Shown: one piece after another, positions 26,094-34,754 of the stretch | How the letters are laid out: each line of letters starts with the position of its first letter | Position numbering within the stretch: position 1 is the stretch's first letter | From: Pseudomonas vranovensis DSM 16006 | GTDB lineage: Bacteria > Pseudomonadota > Gammaproteobacteria > Pseudomonadales > Pseudomonadaceae | Length of the DNA: 64,000 nucleotides | Assembly: GCF_000425805.1 (NCBI RefSeq) | Contig: NZ_KE384456.1 | Span: forward strand, 1 to 64,000 | Reading direction: 5' to 3' | Notes under the pieces: model-generated | The model's input: the letters and a program-made list of their open reading frames with translations, nothing else | What the model was told of the DNA's origin: nothing | The model's database searches: none | Translations under genes and position numbers: made by a program

Positions 26094-27776
26094 TCAGCGC
26101 GCCTGCACGTAAGTGCCAGGGGCGGGGTCCATGGGAGGGTAGTTCTGGTTGCCCAGGGTGAGCAGGGTTTCGCGCTGGGCACCTGAACGGGCCTGAATCC
26201 ACTCCAGCCACTGTGGCCACCAACTGCCGTCGATCTGCTTGGCGTCGTAGAACCAGGCCCTTGGGTCGCTGCTCAGGCGTGGGTTGTCGACGTAATGCGC
26301 CTTGGGATTGCCCGGTGGGTTGAGGATGCTCTGCACATGGCCGCTGTTGGCCAGGATGAAGCGCTTGTCGCCCCCCAGCAGCAGGGTCGAGCGATAGACC
26401 GCATCCCACGGGGTAATGTGGTCGTTGCTGCCGGCCACACTGAAGCTGTCGACATTGACCTTCTGCAGGTCGATGGGAGTGCCGCAGACCTCGAGGCCTG
26501 CCGCGTGGGTCAGGGGGTTGTGCTTGAAAAAATCCAGCAGGTCGCCGTGCAAGGCCGCCGGCAGGCGGGTGTTGTCGTTGTTCCAGTAGAGGATGTCGAA
26601 GGCTGGAGGCGCCTTGCCCAGCAGGTAGTTGTTGACGAAGTAATTCCAGATCAGGTCATTGGGGCGCATCCAGGCGAAAACCTTGGCGATCTCCCGACCA
26701 TCGAGCACGCCTTGCTGGTAGGAGCGGCGCTTGGCGGCCTCCAGCGTCTGCTCGTCGGCGAACAGGCTGGCCGGGCTGTCGATCTGGCTGTCGAGCAGGC
26801 TGACCAGGTAAGTGGCGCTGCTGATCCGACGCAACTGGCGCTTGGCCTGCAAGTGACCCTGCAGCGCTGCCATGGTCAGGCCACCGGCACAGGCACCCAT
26901 CAGGTTGACCTCGCGGCTTCCGGTAATCGCCCGGCATACATTCATGGCTTCCTCCAGCGCCTCGACATAACTCGACAGGCCCCACTCGCGATGACGCGGG
27001 TCGGGGTTGCGCCAGCTGACCATGAAGGTCTGCAGGCCGTTCTTGAGCATGTACTGGACGAAGCTGTTGGCCGGGCTCAGGTCGAAGATGTAGAACTTGT
27101 TGATCTGTGGCGGTACCACCAGCACGGGGCGGGCGTACTGGGTTTCGCTCATCGGCTTGTACTGGATAAGCTCCAGCAGCTCGTTGCGAAACACCACTGC
27201 CCCGGGGGTGGTGGCCAGGTTTCTGCCGACTTCAAAGGCATCGGGGTTGACCTGGCGCGGCAAGCCGTCGTTATGGCGAAGGTCGTCGATGAGGTGGTGA
27301 ACTCCGCGTACCAGGCTCAGGCCGCCGGAATTGAGCAGCTCCTTGACCGCCGCCGGATTGAGCAGGGAGTTGCTTGGCGCCATCGCATCGTTGAGCAAGG
27401 CGAAGAGAAAGTGCGCCCGGGCGCGGTCATCGGCGTCCAGCTGGCTTTCGTCGATCCACTGGCGGGTCTGCTTCTGCCAGGCAAGGTAGGCCTGCAGGCC
27501 ACGGCTGTAAAAGGGATTGAGGCTCCAGGCAGGGTCCTTGAAGCGGTTGTCACGCGGGTTGGGCTGGTGAGGGGTATCACCGAGCAGTACCCGGCCCAGC
27601 TGGCTGCCCAGGGCGAGCACATGCTTGGCCGTGTGCAGGGGGTGCCGCAGGCTGTGACGGCTGACATTGCGCAGTGTTGAAATCAGGTCGCGGCCACGCA
27701 GGCCGCTGATCGCACTCTGCACGTTCATGTAAGTGGCGGGGACCGGTACCGACCCCTTCGCGGGCTTGTCTTTCAT
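26094..27776 (-). CDS. phaC2: Class II PHA synthase 2
   Basis: Polymerises (R)-3-hydroxyacyl-CoAs of medium chain length on the granule surface, 560 residues. The lipase-like box is GACAGG with nucleophile Cys296. The aspartate is in GSNDHITPW and the histidine in NSGHVQS. It is clearly paralogous to phaC1 over its full length (for example EVGRNLATTPGAVVFRNELLELIQYKP). It lies between phaZ and phaD. Confidence 0.97.
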   Translation of the reverse strand: MKDKPAKGSVPVPATYMNVQSAISGLRGRDLISTLRNVSRHSLRHPLHTAKHVLALGSQLGRVLLGDTPHQPNPRDNRFKDPAWSLNPFYSRGLQAYLAWQKQTRQWIDESQLDADDRARAHFLFALLNDAMAPSNSLLNPAAVKELLNSGGLSLVRGVHHLIDDLRHNDGLPRQVNPDAFEVGRNLATTPGAVVFRNELLELIQYKPMSETQYARPVLVVPPQINKFYIFDLSPANSFVQYMLKNGLQTFMVSWRNPDPRHREWGLSSYVEALEEAMNVCRAITGSREVNLMGACAGGLTMAALQGHLQAKRQLRRISSATYLVSLLDSQIDSPASLFADEQTLEAAKRRSYQQGVLDGREIAKVFAWMRPNDLIWNYFVNNYLLGKAPPAFDILYWNNDNTRLPAALHGDLLDFFKHNPLTHAAGLEVCGTPIDLQKVNVDSFSVAGSNDHITPWDAVYRSTLLLGGDKRFILANSGHVQSILNPPGNPKAHYVDNPRLSSDPRAWFYDAKQIDGSWWPQWLEWIQARSGAQRETLLTLGNQNYPPMDPAPGTYVQAR

Positions 27777-27892
27777 CAGGCAACACTCCGTCGTCAGGCC
27801 ATCAACAAATAGATCAATGCAAAAGCGGCACCAACCTCATGCCGCGCAGCGGGCCACCTGGCATCCTGCCGCGGGCTCGGGTTCGTTGCGTC

Positions 27893-28741
27893 TCAGCTGG
27901 GGGCGGGCCGAGGGTGCATGACGGCGCGTTGGCGCTCTTGCTGGAGGAACTTCATGATGATCGGGGCCACGGCTTCGGCCCGGGTGATCAGGAACAAATG
28001 ACCATCGTCGATTATGTGTAGCTGGGCATTGGGAATACGCCAGGCCAACAGGCGCATATTGATCAGTGGAATCAGCGGATCGTCGTCGCCGGCCAGTACC
28101 AGGGTGGGCTGCTGGATCTTGTGCAGCCAGTGGATGCTGGTCCAGCCGAGCCCGGCAAACAGCTGCCAGTAGTAGCCGAGCTTGCCCGAGGAACGCACCT
28201 TGGCAGCATGGGCTGTGGCCAGGTCAGGGTCGCGGCGGAAGGCGCCGCCATAGATCTGCGGTGCGATGCGGATGACATGCGAAGGCTGGATGTAGCGCCG
28301 CGGGCTTGCCATCAACCACAGCACCTTGGGCTTGCCCGGCACCATTACCGCGCCGGCGGCGGTAGCGGCGAGCACCAGCTTCTTGCAGCGCTCGGGATAG
28401 TCGTGGGCGAACTGCTGGGCCAGGGCCCCGCCCCAGGACACACCGATGGCGTTGACCTGGCCGTAGTTCAGGTAATCGAGCATGCGGGCGGTGAGCCGGG
28501 CCAGTCCGGGAAAACGGTAAGGATGCCGGGGTGTGGACGAGCCGCCCACCCCGGGGACGTCGAAAGCAATGACCTCCAGGTCCGGGTCCAGGGCCTGGAT
28601 AAACGGGAACACCAGTTCCAGGTTGGCGCCGATGCCATTGAAGATCAGCAAGGGCGTCAAATGCGGCTTGCCGGGGCGAACCGCGGTGCGGATGGTCTGG
28701 CCATCCAGGTCGACGGTTCTGAATATATACGGTTGCGGCAT
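27893..28741 (-). CDS. phaZ: Intracellular medium-chain-length PHA depolymerase
   Basis: Alpha/beta hydrolase that releases hydroxy fatty acids from stored PHA, 282 residues from the ATG at 28741. The upstream frame reaches into the end of phaC1 and is not used. The nucleophile is Ser102 in GVSWGG, with the Asp in AGDDDPLIP and the His in DDGHLF. The oxyanion-side motif is LIFNGIGANLELV. It lies between the two synthase genes, 62 bases after phaC1 and 116 before phaC2. That arrangement is normal for Pseudomonas. Confidence 0.97.
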   Translation of the reverse strand: MPQPYIFRTVDLDGQTIRTAVRPGKPHLTPLLIFNGIGANLELVFPFIQALDPDLEVIAFDVPGVGGSSTPRHPYRFPGLARLTARMLDYLNYGQVNAIGVSWGGALAQQFAHDYPERCKKLVLAATAAGAVMVPGKPKVLWLMASPRRYIQPSHVIRIAPQIYGGAFRRDPDLATAHAAKVRSSGKLGYYWQLFAGLGWTSIHWLHKIQQPTLVLAGDDDPLIPLINMRLLAWRIPNAQLHIIDDGHLFLITRAEAVAPIIMKFLQQERQRAVMHPRPAPS

Positions 28742-28766
28742 GCGCGAAGCCCTGTGGTGGGTGAGG

Positions 28767-28793
28767 CGCCGTGGCCTGGCGGTGGCCACGGCG
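28767..28793 (-). terminator. Stem-loop between phaC1 and phaZ
   Basis: Arms CGCCGTGGCC and GGCCACGGCG (10 bp) with a 7-base loop lie just after the phaC1 stop. No T-run follows in the direction of transcription, so an attenuator or mRNA-processing element is as likely as a true terminator. Confidence 0.4.
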
Positions 28794-28803
28794 GTCGGAG
28801 GTA

Positions 28804-30483
28804 TCAGCGCTCGTGCACGTAGGTACCCGGTGCTGCTTCGGCGGATGGATGGGCCCGGTTGCCCAGGCGCGTCGGTGCCTTCTTCAGCTCGCCGGAACGC
28901 TCGGTCAGCCAGTTCTGCCAGTGCAGCCACCAGGAGTCGGTGTGCTTGTGGGCATTCTCCTGCCATTCAACGACACACGCCGGCCGGTCACTGCTGGTCA
29001 TGTAGCGTGCCTTGGGGTTGCCAGGCGGGTTGAGGATGCTCTGGATATGCCCGCTGTTGGACAGCACGAATTCAACGTTGCCACCAAACAGCTGGGCTGA
29101 CCGGTAGCAGGCCTGCCAGGGGGTGATGTGGTCGGTGGTGCCGGCCAGGCTGTAGATGTCAGAGGTGACTTTCTTCAGGTCGATCGGCGTTCCGCACACT
29201 TCCAGTGCATCGGCACGGGTCAGTGGATTACTTTTGAACATTTCGATCAGGTCGCCATGGAAGGCGGCGGGCAGGCGGGTGGTGTCGTTGTTCCAGAACA
29301 GGATGTCGAACACGGGAGGCTCGTTGCCGAGCAGGTAGTTGTTGACCCAATAGTTCCAGATCAGGTCGTTGGGTCGCATCCAGGCGAACACCTTGGCCAT
29401 GTCGCGGCCTTCAAGCACGCCGGCCTGGTAGGACTGGCGCTTGGCGGACTCGAGCGTCTGCTCGTCGACGAACAGGGCCACCTGGTTGTCGAGGGTGGTG
29501 TCGAGCACGCTGACCAACAGGGTCAGCGCATTGACCTTGGTTTCGCCCAGTGCCGCATAGTGGCCCAGCAGCGCTGTGCAGGTGATGCCGCCGGAGCAGG
29601 CACCGAGCATGTTCAGGTCTTTGCTGCCGGTGATCGCCAGGATCACGTCGACCGCTTCCTTGAGGGCATCGATATAGGTCGACAGACCCCATTCGCGCTG
29701 GGCCTTGGTCGGGTTGCGCCAGCTGACGATGAAGGTCTGCACGTTGGAGCGCAGGCAGAAGCGTGCCAGGCTCTTCTCGGGGCTGAGGTCGAAGACGTAG
29801 AACTTGTTGATCTGTGGCGGGACCACCAGCAGCGGCCGGGCCAGGACCTGCTCGGTGATGGGACGGTACTGGATCAGTTCCAGCACGTCGTTGCGAAACA
29901 CCACCGCACCTTCGCTGGTGCCCAGGTTCTTGCCAACCTCGAAGGCGTCCATGTTCACCTGGCTGGGCATGCCGCCATTGTTGACCATGTCCTTGGCCAG
30001 GTTCGACAGGCCGTCGAGCAGGCTCTTGCCACCGGTTTCGAAGAAGCGTTTGACCGCTGCGGGGTTGGCTGCCGTGTTGGTCGGCGCCATGGCTTCGGTC
30101 ATCAGGTTGATGACGAAATGGCCGCGGCTGATGTCCTGGTCGGACAGGTTGCTGGTGTCGATCCAGTCGTGCAGCTCCTTGCGCCAGGCCAGGTACGTTT
30201 GCAGGTAGCGGCGATACAGCGGGTTCTGGCTCCAGGCCGGATCGTTGAAGCGACGGTCGTCGTTCTCCGGTTGCAGGCCCGACTTGCCGAAGATCACATC
30301 CTTGAGTTCCATGCCGAAATGCGCGACATGCTTGGCACTGTGCAGCGGTTGACGAATGGCCTGACGCAGCACCATTCGAGCAGAAGTCAGCAAATCCTTG
30401 CGGCGCAAGCCGATTACCGGGTTCAGACCCAGGGTATTTTCCGAGGCTTGGCGCTGCAGGTCATCGTTGTTCTTGTTACTCAT
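28804..30483 (-). CDS. phaC1: Class II PHA synthase 1
   Basis: Main medium-chain-length PHA synthase, 559 residues. The nucleophile is Cys296 in GACSGG, with Asp in GTTDHITPW and His in NSGHIQS. The family part VVPPQINKFYVFDLSPEKS is intact. It is the first gene of phaC1-phaZ-phaC2-phaD. A 349-base gap upstream should hold its promoter and PhaD target. Confidence 0.98.
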   Translation of the reverse strand: MSNKNNDDLQRQASENTLGLNPVIGLRRKDLLTSARMVLRQAIRQPLHSAKHVAHFGMELKDVIFGKSGLQPENDDRRFNDPAWSQNPLYRRYLQTYLAWRKELHDWIDTSNLSDQDISRGHFVINLMTEAMAPTNTAANPAAVKRFFETGGKSLLDGLSNLAKDMVNNGGMPSQVNMDAFEVGKNLGTSEGAVVFRNDVLELIQYRPITEQVLARPLLVVPPQINKFYVFDLSPEKSLARFCLRSNVQTFIVSWRNPTKAQREWGLSTYIDALKEAVDVILAITGSKDLNMLGACSGGITCTALLGHYAALGETKVNALTLLVSVLDTTLDNQVALFVDEQTLESAKRQSYQAGVLEGRDMAKVFAWMRPNDLIWNYWVNNYLLGNEPPVFDILFWNNDTTRLPAAFHGDLIEMFKSNPLTRADALEVCGTPIDLKKVTSDIYSLAGTTDHITPWQACYRSAQLFGGNVEFVLSNSGHIQSILNPPGNPKARYMTSSDRPACVVEWQENAHKHTDSWWLHWQNWLTERSGELKKAPTRLGNRAHPSAEAAPGTYVHER

Positions 30484-30832
30484 CTACGACGCTCCGTTGT
30501 CCTGAGACGAGTACCGGCCTGCTGTGCGCGTTACACAGACGAGTGCCCGGTACTGCTGCTCGGGTGACCAGTGATAACGAACTGCGGTCCTGCGGCCGGA
30601 TGCAAACGACGATGAGCCCTGCGGGTTTTTTCTGCGTGAGAAGACTGCCTGCTTTCGCTCGCGACCTCTGCATTCCAGCCCGACCCTGCTTCACATTCAA
30701 TGCAGGGAACTTGCCAGATCCATTGGTTACCCGACTTTTGGGTGATGCGCAAGACGGCCATTCATTGGCCGTTGAGCAGGCATTCAAGCAGATAGAATTA
30801 GAAAATGCGCTCTAAACCCTGGAGGGCCCGGA
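30484..30832. promoter_or_regulatory. Upstream region of phaC1 (349 bases without a gene)
   Basis: No credible gene is seen. The stretch must hold the phaC1 promoter. I find a palindrome with arms ACGGCCA and TGGCCGT around TTCAT (30754-30772). There is also a small CCC-TGC-GGG followed by six T on the + strand near 30615-30630. No sigma-54 -24/-12 pair matching the usual spacing was found. A short frame at 30543-30815 looks spurious. Confidence 0.5.
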
Positions 30833-31210
30833 CTAGAGCATCAGCTTGACGATCGACTCGGACGGGTCGCGGGATTTTCCGGCTTTTGCCAGGTCGTCGA
30901 GGTACTCGGCCCAGAGCTGTTCCTGACGCAGGCACAGCTGTTCCAGGTACTCCCAGGTGAACAGGCCGCTGTCGTGGCCGTCATCGAAGGTCAGTTTCAG
31001 TGCGTACTGGCCAGCCGGTTCGATTTGCGAAAGACCAACGTTGATCTTGCCGAATTGCAGGATGGGATTGCCGTGGCCCTGGACCTCGGCGGAGGGAGAG
31101 TGAACCCGCAGGAACTCGGCGGGCAGGTGATACACCTCATCAGGCCCGTAGGTCAGCGACAGGGTCTTGGAGGCTTTGTGCAGGTTGATACCGGTAGGAA
31201 GTCTGGGCAT
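30833..31210 (-). CDS. DUF971 family protein (GBBH-like N-terminal domain)
   Basis: 125-residue protein of the DUF971 family, the small domain also found at the N-terminus of gamma-butyrobetaine hydroxylases. Conserved parts are LTYGPDEVYHLPAEFLRVHSPSAEVQGH and LKLTFDDGHDSGLFTWEYL. Function is not established; in some relatives the domain is linked to iron-sulphur cluster proteins. The ATG at 31210 (MPRLPTG) is preferred over a GTG four codons upstream, but neither has a strong ribosome site. It follows hslU on the same strand after 114 bases of repeat-rich sequence. Confidence 0.82.
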   Translation of the reverse strand: MPRLPTGINLHKASKTLSLTYGPDEVYHLPAEFLRVHSPSAEVQGHGNPILQFGKINVGLSQIEPAGQYALKLTFDDGHDSGLFTWEYLEQLCLRQEQLWAEYLDDLAKAGKSRDPSESIVKLML

Positions 31211-31225
31211 GAGGGGAAACACTCT

Positions 31226-31327
31226 TGGGCTATGAGCTGCACGCTACAAGCTGCGAGAGAGAGCGTCCAGCGCTCTGCAACTTGCAACTTGCAGCTTGCA
31301 GCTTGCAGCTTACCGCTTGCAGCTTTA
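31226..31327. repeat. Copy 2 of the dispersed repeat, with heptad tandem CTTGCAG
   Basis: Between the ends of hslU and the DUF971 gene the sequence runs as about six seven-base units of the CTTGCAR type (31278-31324). It includes GCTTACCGCTTGCAGCT (31308-31324), the core shared with 24111 and 39622. The repeat ends at the hslU stop region. Confidence 0.65.
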
Positions 31328-32662
31328 GAGAATATAGCGCGAGAGGTCTTCGTTCTGCGCCAGTTCGCCCAGGTGGCTGTTGACGTACTCGGCGTCGATG
31401 CGGATCGGCGCTTCGTTGTGAGCGCTGGCCAGGTCGCCGGCGCTGAACGACACCTCTTCAAGCAGGCGCTCGAGCAGAGTGTGCAGGCGACGGGCTCCGA
31501 TGTTCTCGGTCTTCTCGTTGACCTGCCAGGCGATCTCGGCCAGGCGCTTGATACCTTCGGCAGCGAACTCGATGTTCAGGCCTTCGGTCTTGAGCAACTC
31601 ACGGTATTGCTCGGTGAGTGAGGCGTGCGGCTCGCTGAGAATGCGCTCGAAATCTTCCGGGGTCAGGGCCTTGAGTTCGACACGGATCGGCAGACGGCCT
31701 TGCAGCTCGGGTACCAGGTCGCTTGGCTTGCTCAGGTGGAACGCACCGGAGGCGATGAACAGGATGTGGTCGGTCTTGACCATGCCCAACTTGGTGTTCA
31801 CGGTGCAGCCTTCGATCAGTGGCAGCAGGTCGCGTTGTACACCTTCGCGGGAGACGTCAGCGCCGCCGACGTTGCCGCGCTTGGCCACCTTGTCGATCTC
31901 GTCGATGAACACGATGCCGTGCTGCTCGACCGCTTCCAGGGCCTTGGCCTTGAGCTCTTCTTCATTGACCAGGCGGCTGGCTTCTTCGTCGCGTACCAGC
32001 TTGAGCGCTTCCTTGACCTTGAGCTTGCGGCTCTTGCGCTTGCCCTTGCCCATGTTGGCGAACAGGTTCTGCAGCTGGTTGGTCATCTCTTCCATGCCCG
32101 GTGGCGCGGAAATATCGACGCCCATGGACTCGGCCACTTCGATCTCGATTTCCTTGTCGTCCAGTTGGCCTTCGCGCAGGCGCTTGCGGAACAGCTGGCG
32201 AGTGTTGGAGTCCTGGGTGTTGACCTGGTCTTCGTTGAAACCGGTGCGCGCCGGTGGCAGCAGGGCATCGAGGATGCGGTCTTCGGCGGCGTCTTCGGCG
32301 CGGTGGCCCACGCGGATGATTTCCTGCTCGCGCAGCATCTTGATGGCGGCATCGGCCAGATCACGAATGATCGACTCGACATCACGGCCAACGTAACCGA
32401 CTTCGGTGAACTTTGTCGCTTCGACCTTGATGAACGGGGCGTTTGCCAGCTTGGCCAGGCGACGGGCGATTTCGGTCTTGCCGACACCGGTCGGGCCGAT
32501 CATCAGGATGTTCTTGGGCGTGACCTCGACGCGCAGCTCGGCAGGGAGCTGCATGCGGCGCCAGCGGTTGCGCAGGGCAATGGCAACGGCGCGCTTGGCG
32601 TCGTCCTGGCCGATGATGTGGCGGTTGAGTTCGTGGACGATCTCGCGGGGGGTCATGGACAT
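31325..32662 (-). CDS. hslU: HslUV protease ATPase subunit
   Basis: AAA+ unfoldase that feeds substrates to the HslV peptidase, 445 residues from the ATG at 32662 (MSMTPREIVHEL). Walker A is GPTGVGKTEIA, Walker B GIVFIDEIDK and the pore loop GYVGRD. The variable I-domain lies at about 110-230, and the C-terminal tail SRYIL docks in HslV. It lies 77 bases after hslV, with a GC-rich hairpin in between. Confidence 0.98.
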   Translation of the reverse strand: MSMTPREIVHELNRHIIGQDDAKRAVAIALRNRWRRMQLPAELRVEVTPKNILMIGPTGVGKTEIARRLAKLANAPFIKVEATKFTEVGYVGRDVESIIRDLADAAIKMLREQEIIRVGHRAEDAAEDRILDALLPPARTGFNEDQVNTQDSNTRQLFRKRLREGQLDDKEIEIEVAESMGVDISAPPGMEEMTNQLQNLFANMGKGKRKSRKLKVKEALKLVRDEEASRLVNEEELKAKALEAVEQHGIVFIDEIDKVAKRGNVGGADVSREGVQRDLLPLIEGCTVNTKLGMVKTDHILFIASGAFHLSKPSDLVPELQGRLPIRVELKALTPEDFERILSEPHASLTEQYRELLKTEGLNIEFAAEGIKRLAEIAWQVNEKTENIGARRLHTLLERLLEEVSFSAGDLASAHNEAPIRIDAEYVNSHLGELAQNEDLSRYIL

Positions 32663-32699
32663 GGTTGTGATGGTCCTTGGGCTCGATGAATCAGCGTGG

Positions 32700-32724
32700 A
32701 AAAGCCCGGCCACCGGGGCCGGGC
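32700..32724 (-). terminator. Terminator-like hairpin between hslV and hslU
   Basis: Read on the - strand, arms GCCCGGCC and GGCCGGGC (8 bp) enclose CCGGT and are followed by TTTTCC. It sits inside the hslVU operon and may let only part of the transcripts continue into hslU. Confidence 0.6.
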
Positions 32725-32739
32725 GCCATAACAGCTGAG

Positions 32740-33270
32740 TTACTCGGCCAGGTCCTGCTCCTCGATGGTCAGGTTGTGGTTGGTGAACACACAGATGTCA
32801 CCGGCGATGTTCAGTGCGGTTTCAGCGATTTCACGGGCCGAGAGGTCGGTCTTCTGCAGCAGGGCGCGGGCAGCGGCCTGGGCGTAGGCACCGCCGGAGC
32901 CCATGGCGATCAGGCCGTCTTCGGGCTCGACCACGTCACCGTTGCCGGTGATGATCAGCGAAGCGTCCTTGTTGGCGACCGCGAGCATGGCTTCCAGGCG
33001 GCTCAGGGAACGGTCGGTACGCCATTCCTTGGCCAGCTCTACAGCGGCACGGATCAGGTGGCCCTGGTGTTTTTCCAGCTGGCCTTCAAAACGCTCGAAC
33101 AGGGTGAATGCGTCGGCGGTGGCACCGGCGAAACCGGCGATGACCTGGCCGTGATACAGGCGACGGACTTTCTTGGCGTTGCCTTTCATCACGGTGTTGC
33201 CGAGAGAAACCTGGCCGTCGCCGCCCATGACGACTTTGCCGTGGCGGCGAACTGAAACGATGGTGGTCAA
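32740..33270 (-). CDS. hslV: HslUV protease peptidase subunit
   Basis: Proteasome-like threonine peptidase, 176 residues. The mature protein must begin TTIVSVRRHGKVVMGGDG, with the first threonine as nucleophile. That fixes the start at the TTG codon 33270-33268, with GGAG 8 bases upstream. An upstream ATG at 33342 would bury the catalytic threonine and is wrong. The GGDGQVSLGNTVMKGNAKKVR segment is typical. It is the first gene of hslVU. Confidence 0.97.
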   Translation of the reverse strand: MTTIVSVRRHGKVVMGGDGQVSLGNTVMKGNAKKVRRLYHGQVIAGFAGATADAFTLFERFEGQLEKHQGHLIRAAVELAKEWRTDRSLSRLEAMLAVANKDASLIITGNGDVVEPEDGLIAMGSGGAYAQAAARALLQKTDLSAREIAETALNIAGDICVFTNHNLTIEEQDLAE

Positions 33271-33387
33271 GGGAGAGTCTCCACGCAGCGGGGCGAAAAT
33301 GCCTGATGCAGACTCATATGGGGGTGCAGGGAAGAATTTCAACCTTGCGGGATGAGTGGTTGTGCAAACTGCAGGTGAAGGACGGCA

Positions 33388-33470
33388 GGAGCGGATTCAT
33401 CCGCGAAGGACTGCGCAGCAGTCCCCAGAAGCAGGGCCGCGCTGCGACCCTTTGCGGATGAATCCGCTCC
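33388..33470. repeat. REP-like inverted repeat between pyrC' and hslV
   Basis: Arms GGAGCGGATTCATCCGC (33388-33404) and GCGGATGAATCCGCTCC (33454-33470) flank a 49-base GC-rich middle. This is a different subtype from the GGGGCAAGCC repeats elsewhere in the window. Confidence 0.8.
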
Positions 33471-33482
33471 CACACTTCAGGC

Positions 33483-34754
33483 TCAGGCCTCGTGGCTGAT
33501 ATGCCCGTCAACCAGGGTGTAGCGCACCGCCCCGGGTAGGCAGTGTCCGATGAATGGGCAGTTGTCGCCCTTGGAACGCCATTGTTCGCCGGCAACGGTG
33601 GAGGCTTTCGGGTCGAACAGCACCAGGTCTGCCGCACCGCCAGCCTTGAGCTGGCCTGCAGGCAGGCGCAACGCCTCGGCGGGGCCGCTGGACAGGCGCG
33701 CCAGCAGTGTCGGCAAGTCGAGCAGGCCGTCTTCGACCAGGGTCATGGCCAGCGGCAGCAGCAATTCGACGCTGCTGATGCCTGGCTCGGTAGCGCCGAA
33801 GGGGGCCAGCTTGGCATCGCGCTCATGAGGCTGGTGGTGACTGGAGATCGCCTGGATCACCCCGGACTTGACCGCTTCGCGCAGGCCGTCACGGTCGGCA
33901 TGAGTGCGCAGCGGCGGTTGCACGTGGTAGAGGCTGGAAAAGTCACGCAGCGCTTCGTCGGTGAGAATCAACTGGTACAGGGCCACGTCGGCGGTGACCG
34001 GCAGCCCCAGTTCCTGGGCCTGGGCGATCAGCCGGGCGCCACGGGCGCTGGTCAGCTGGCTGAAGTGCGCACGCACGCCGGTTTGTTCCACCAGCAGCAG
34101 GTTGCGCGCCAGGGCCACGGTCTCGGCGGTTTCCGGGATGCCCGGCAGGCCGAGGAAGCTGGCCATGGCACCTTCGTGGGCCAGGCCGCCCTGGGCCAGG
34201 TCGCGGTCCTGGGAGTGGAAGATCACCGTCAGGTCGAAGGTGGCGGCATATTCCAGGGCGCGGGCCAGGGTACGGTTGTTGGCAAACGCATTCAGGCCAT
34301 TGCCGAAGGCTACGCAGCCGGCATCGCGCAGGGCGATCAGCTCGGCCAGTTGCTCGCCTTCCAGGCCTTTGCTCAGGGCGCCGATCGGGAAGACCTTGCT
34401 GTGACCGGCCTCACGGGCGCGGTCGAGGATCAGTTCGGCCACGGCCGAGGTGTCGAGGACCGGCTTGGTCTGTGGCGGGCAGCACAGGCTGGTGACGCCA
34501 CCGGCAGCTGCGGCGCGGGTCTCGCTGGCAATGCTGCCTTTGCGGCTGTAGCCCGGCTCGCGCAGGGCGACATTGAGGTCGACCAGCCCGGGCGCGGCGA
34601 TCAGGCCCGTGGCGTCGATGCTGCGAGCCGGGGTGAAGCCGGCCGGCGCTGCACCCAGGGCAACAATTTTGCCGGCATCGATGTGCAGGTCGGTGACCTG
34701 GTCCAGGCCGCTGGTGGGATCAATGACCCGGGCGCCGAGAATACTGAGGGTCAC
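33483..34754 (-). CDS. pyrC': Dihydroorotase-like subunit of aspartate transcarbamoylase (PyrC')
   Basis: Amidohydrolase-fold protein of 423 residues. In Pseudomonas it is needed to assemble the large aspartate transcarbamoylase but is not an active dihydroorotase. The usual metal motif HxHxREPG reads DLNVALREPG here, so both histidines are lost. That supports a purely structural role, and a true PyrC must be encoded elsewhere. It overlaps pyrB by four bases. Confidence 0.94.
   Translation of the reverse strand: MTLSILGARVIDPTSGLDQVTDLHIDAGKIVALGAAPAGFTPARSIDATGLIAAPGLVDLNVALREPGYSRKGSIASETRAAAAGGVTSLCCPPQTKPVLDTSAVAELILDRAREAGHSKVFPIGALSKGLEGEQLAELIALRDAGCVAFGNGLNAFANNRTLARALEYAATFDLTVIFHSQDRDLAQGGLAHEGAMASFLGLPGIPETAETVALARNLLLVEQTGVRAHFSQLTSARGARLIAQAQELGLPVTADVALYQLILTDEALRDFSSLYHVQPPLRTHADRDGLREAVKSGVIQAISSHHQPHERDAKLAPFGATEPGISSVELLLPLAMTLVEDGLLDLPTLLARLSSGPAEALRLPAGQLKAGGAADLVLFDPKASTVAGEQWRSKGDNCPFIGHCLPGAVRYTLVDGHISHEA

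Noticed and set aside
28742..28966. Extended phaZ start inside phaC1
   Set aside because: The conserved protein begins MPQPYIF at 28741. The extension is an out-of-frame reading of the phaC1 end.
26094..30483. Recent duplication or mobile origin of the two synthase genes
   Set aside because: phaC1-phaZ-phaC2 is the standard ancestral layout in Pseudomonas. There are no insertion-sequence ends or base-composition shifts.
30543..30815. Small frame of 90 codons upstream of phaC1
   Set aside because: No ribosome site, no recognisable protein features, and it runs against the pha promoter region.
30484..30832. Sigma-54 promoter for phaC1
   Set aside because: I searched the - strand for TGGC-N7/8-TTGC and found no acceptable match.
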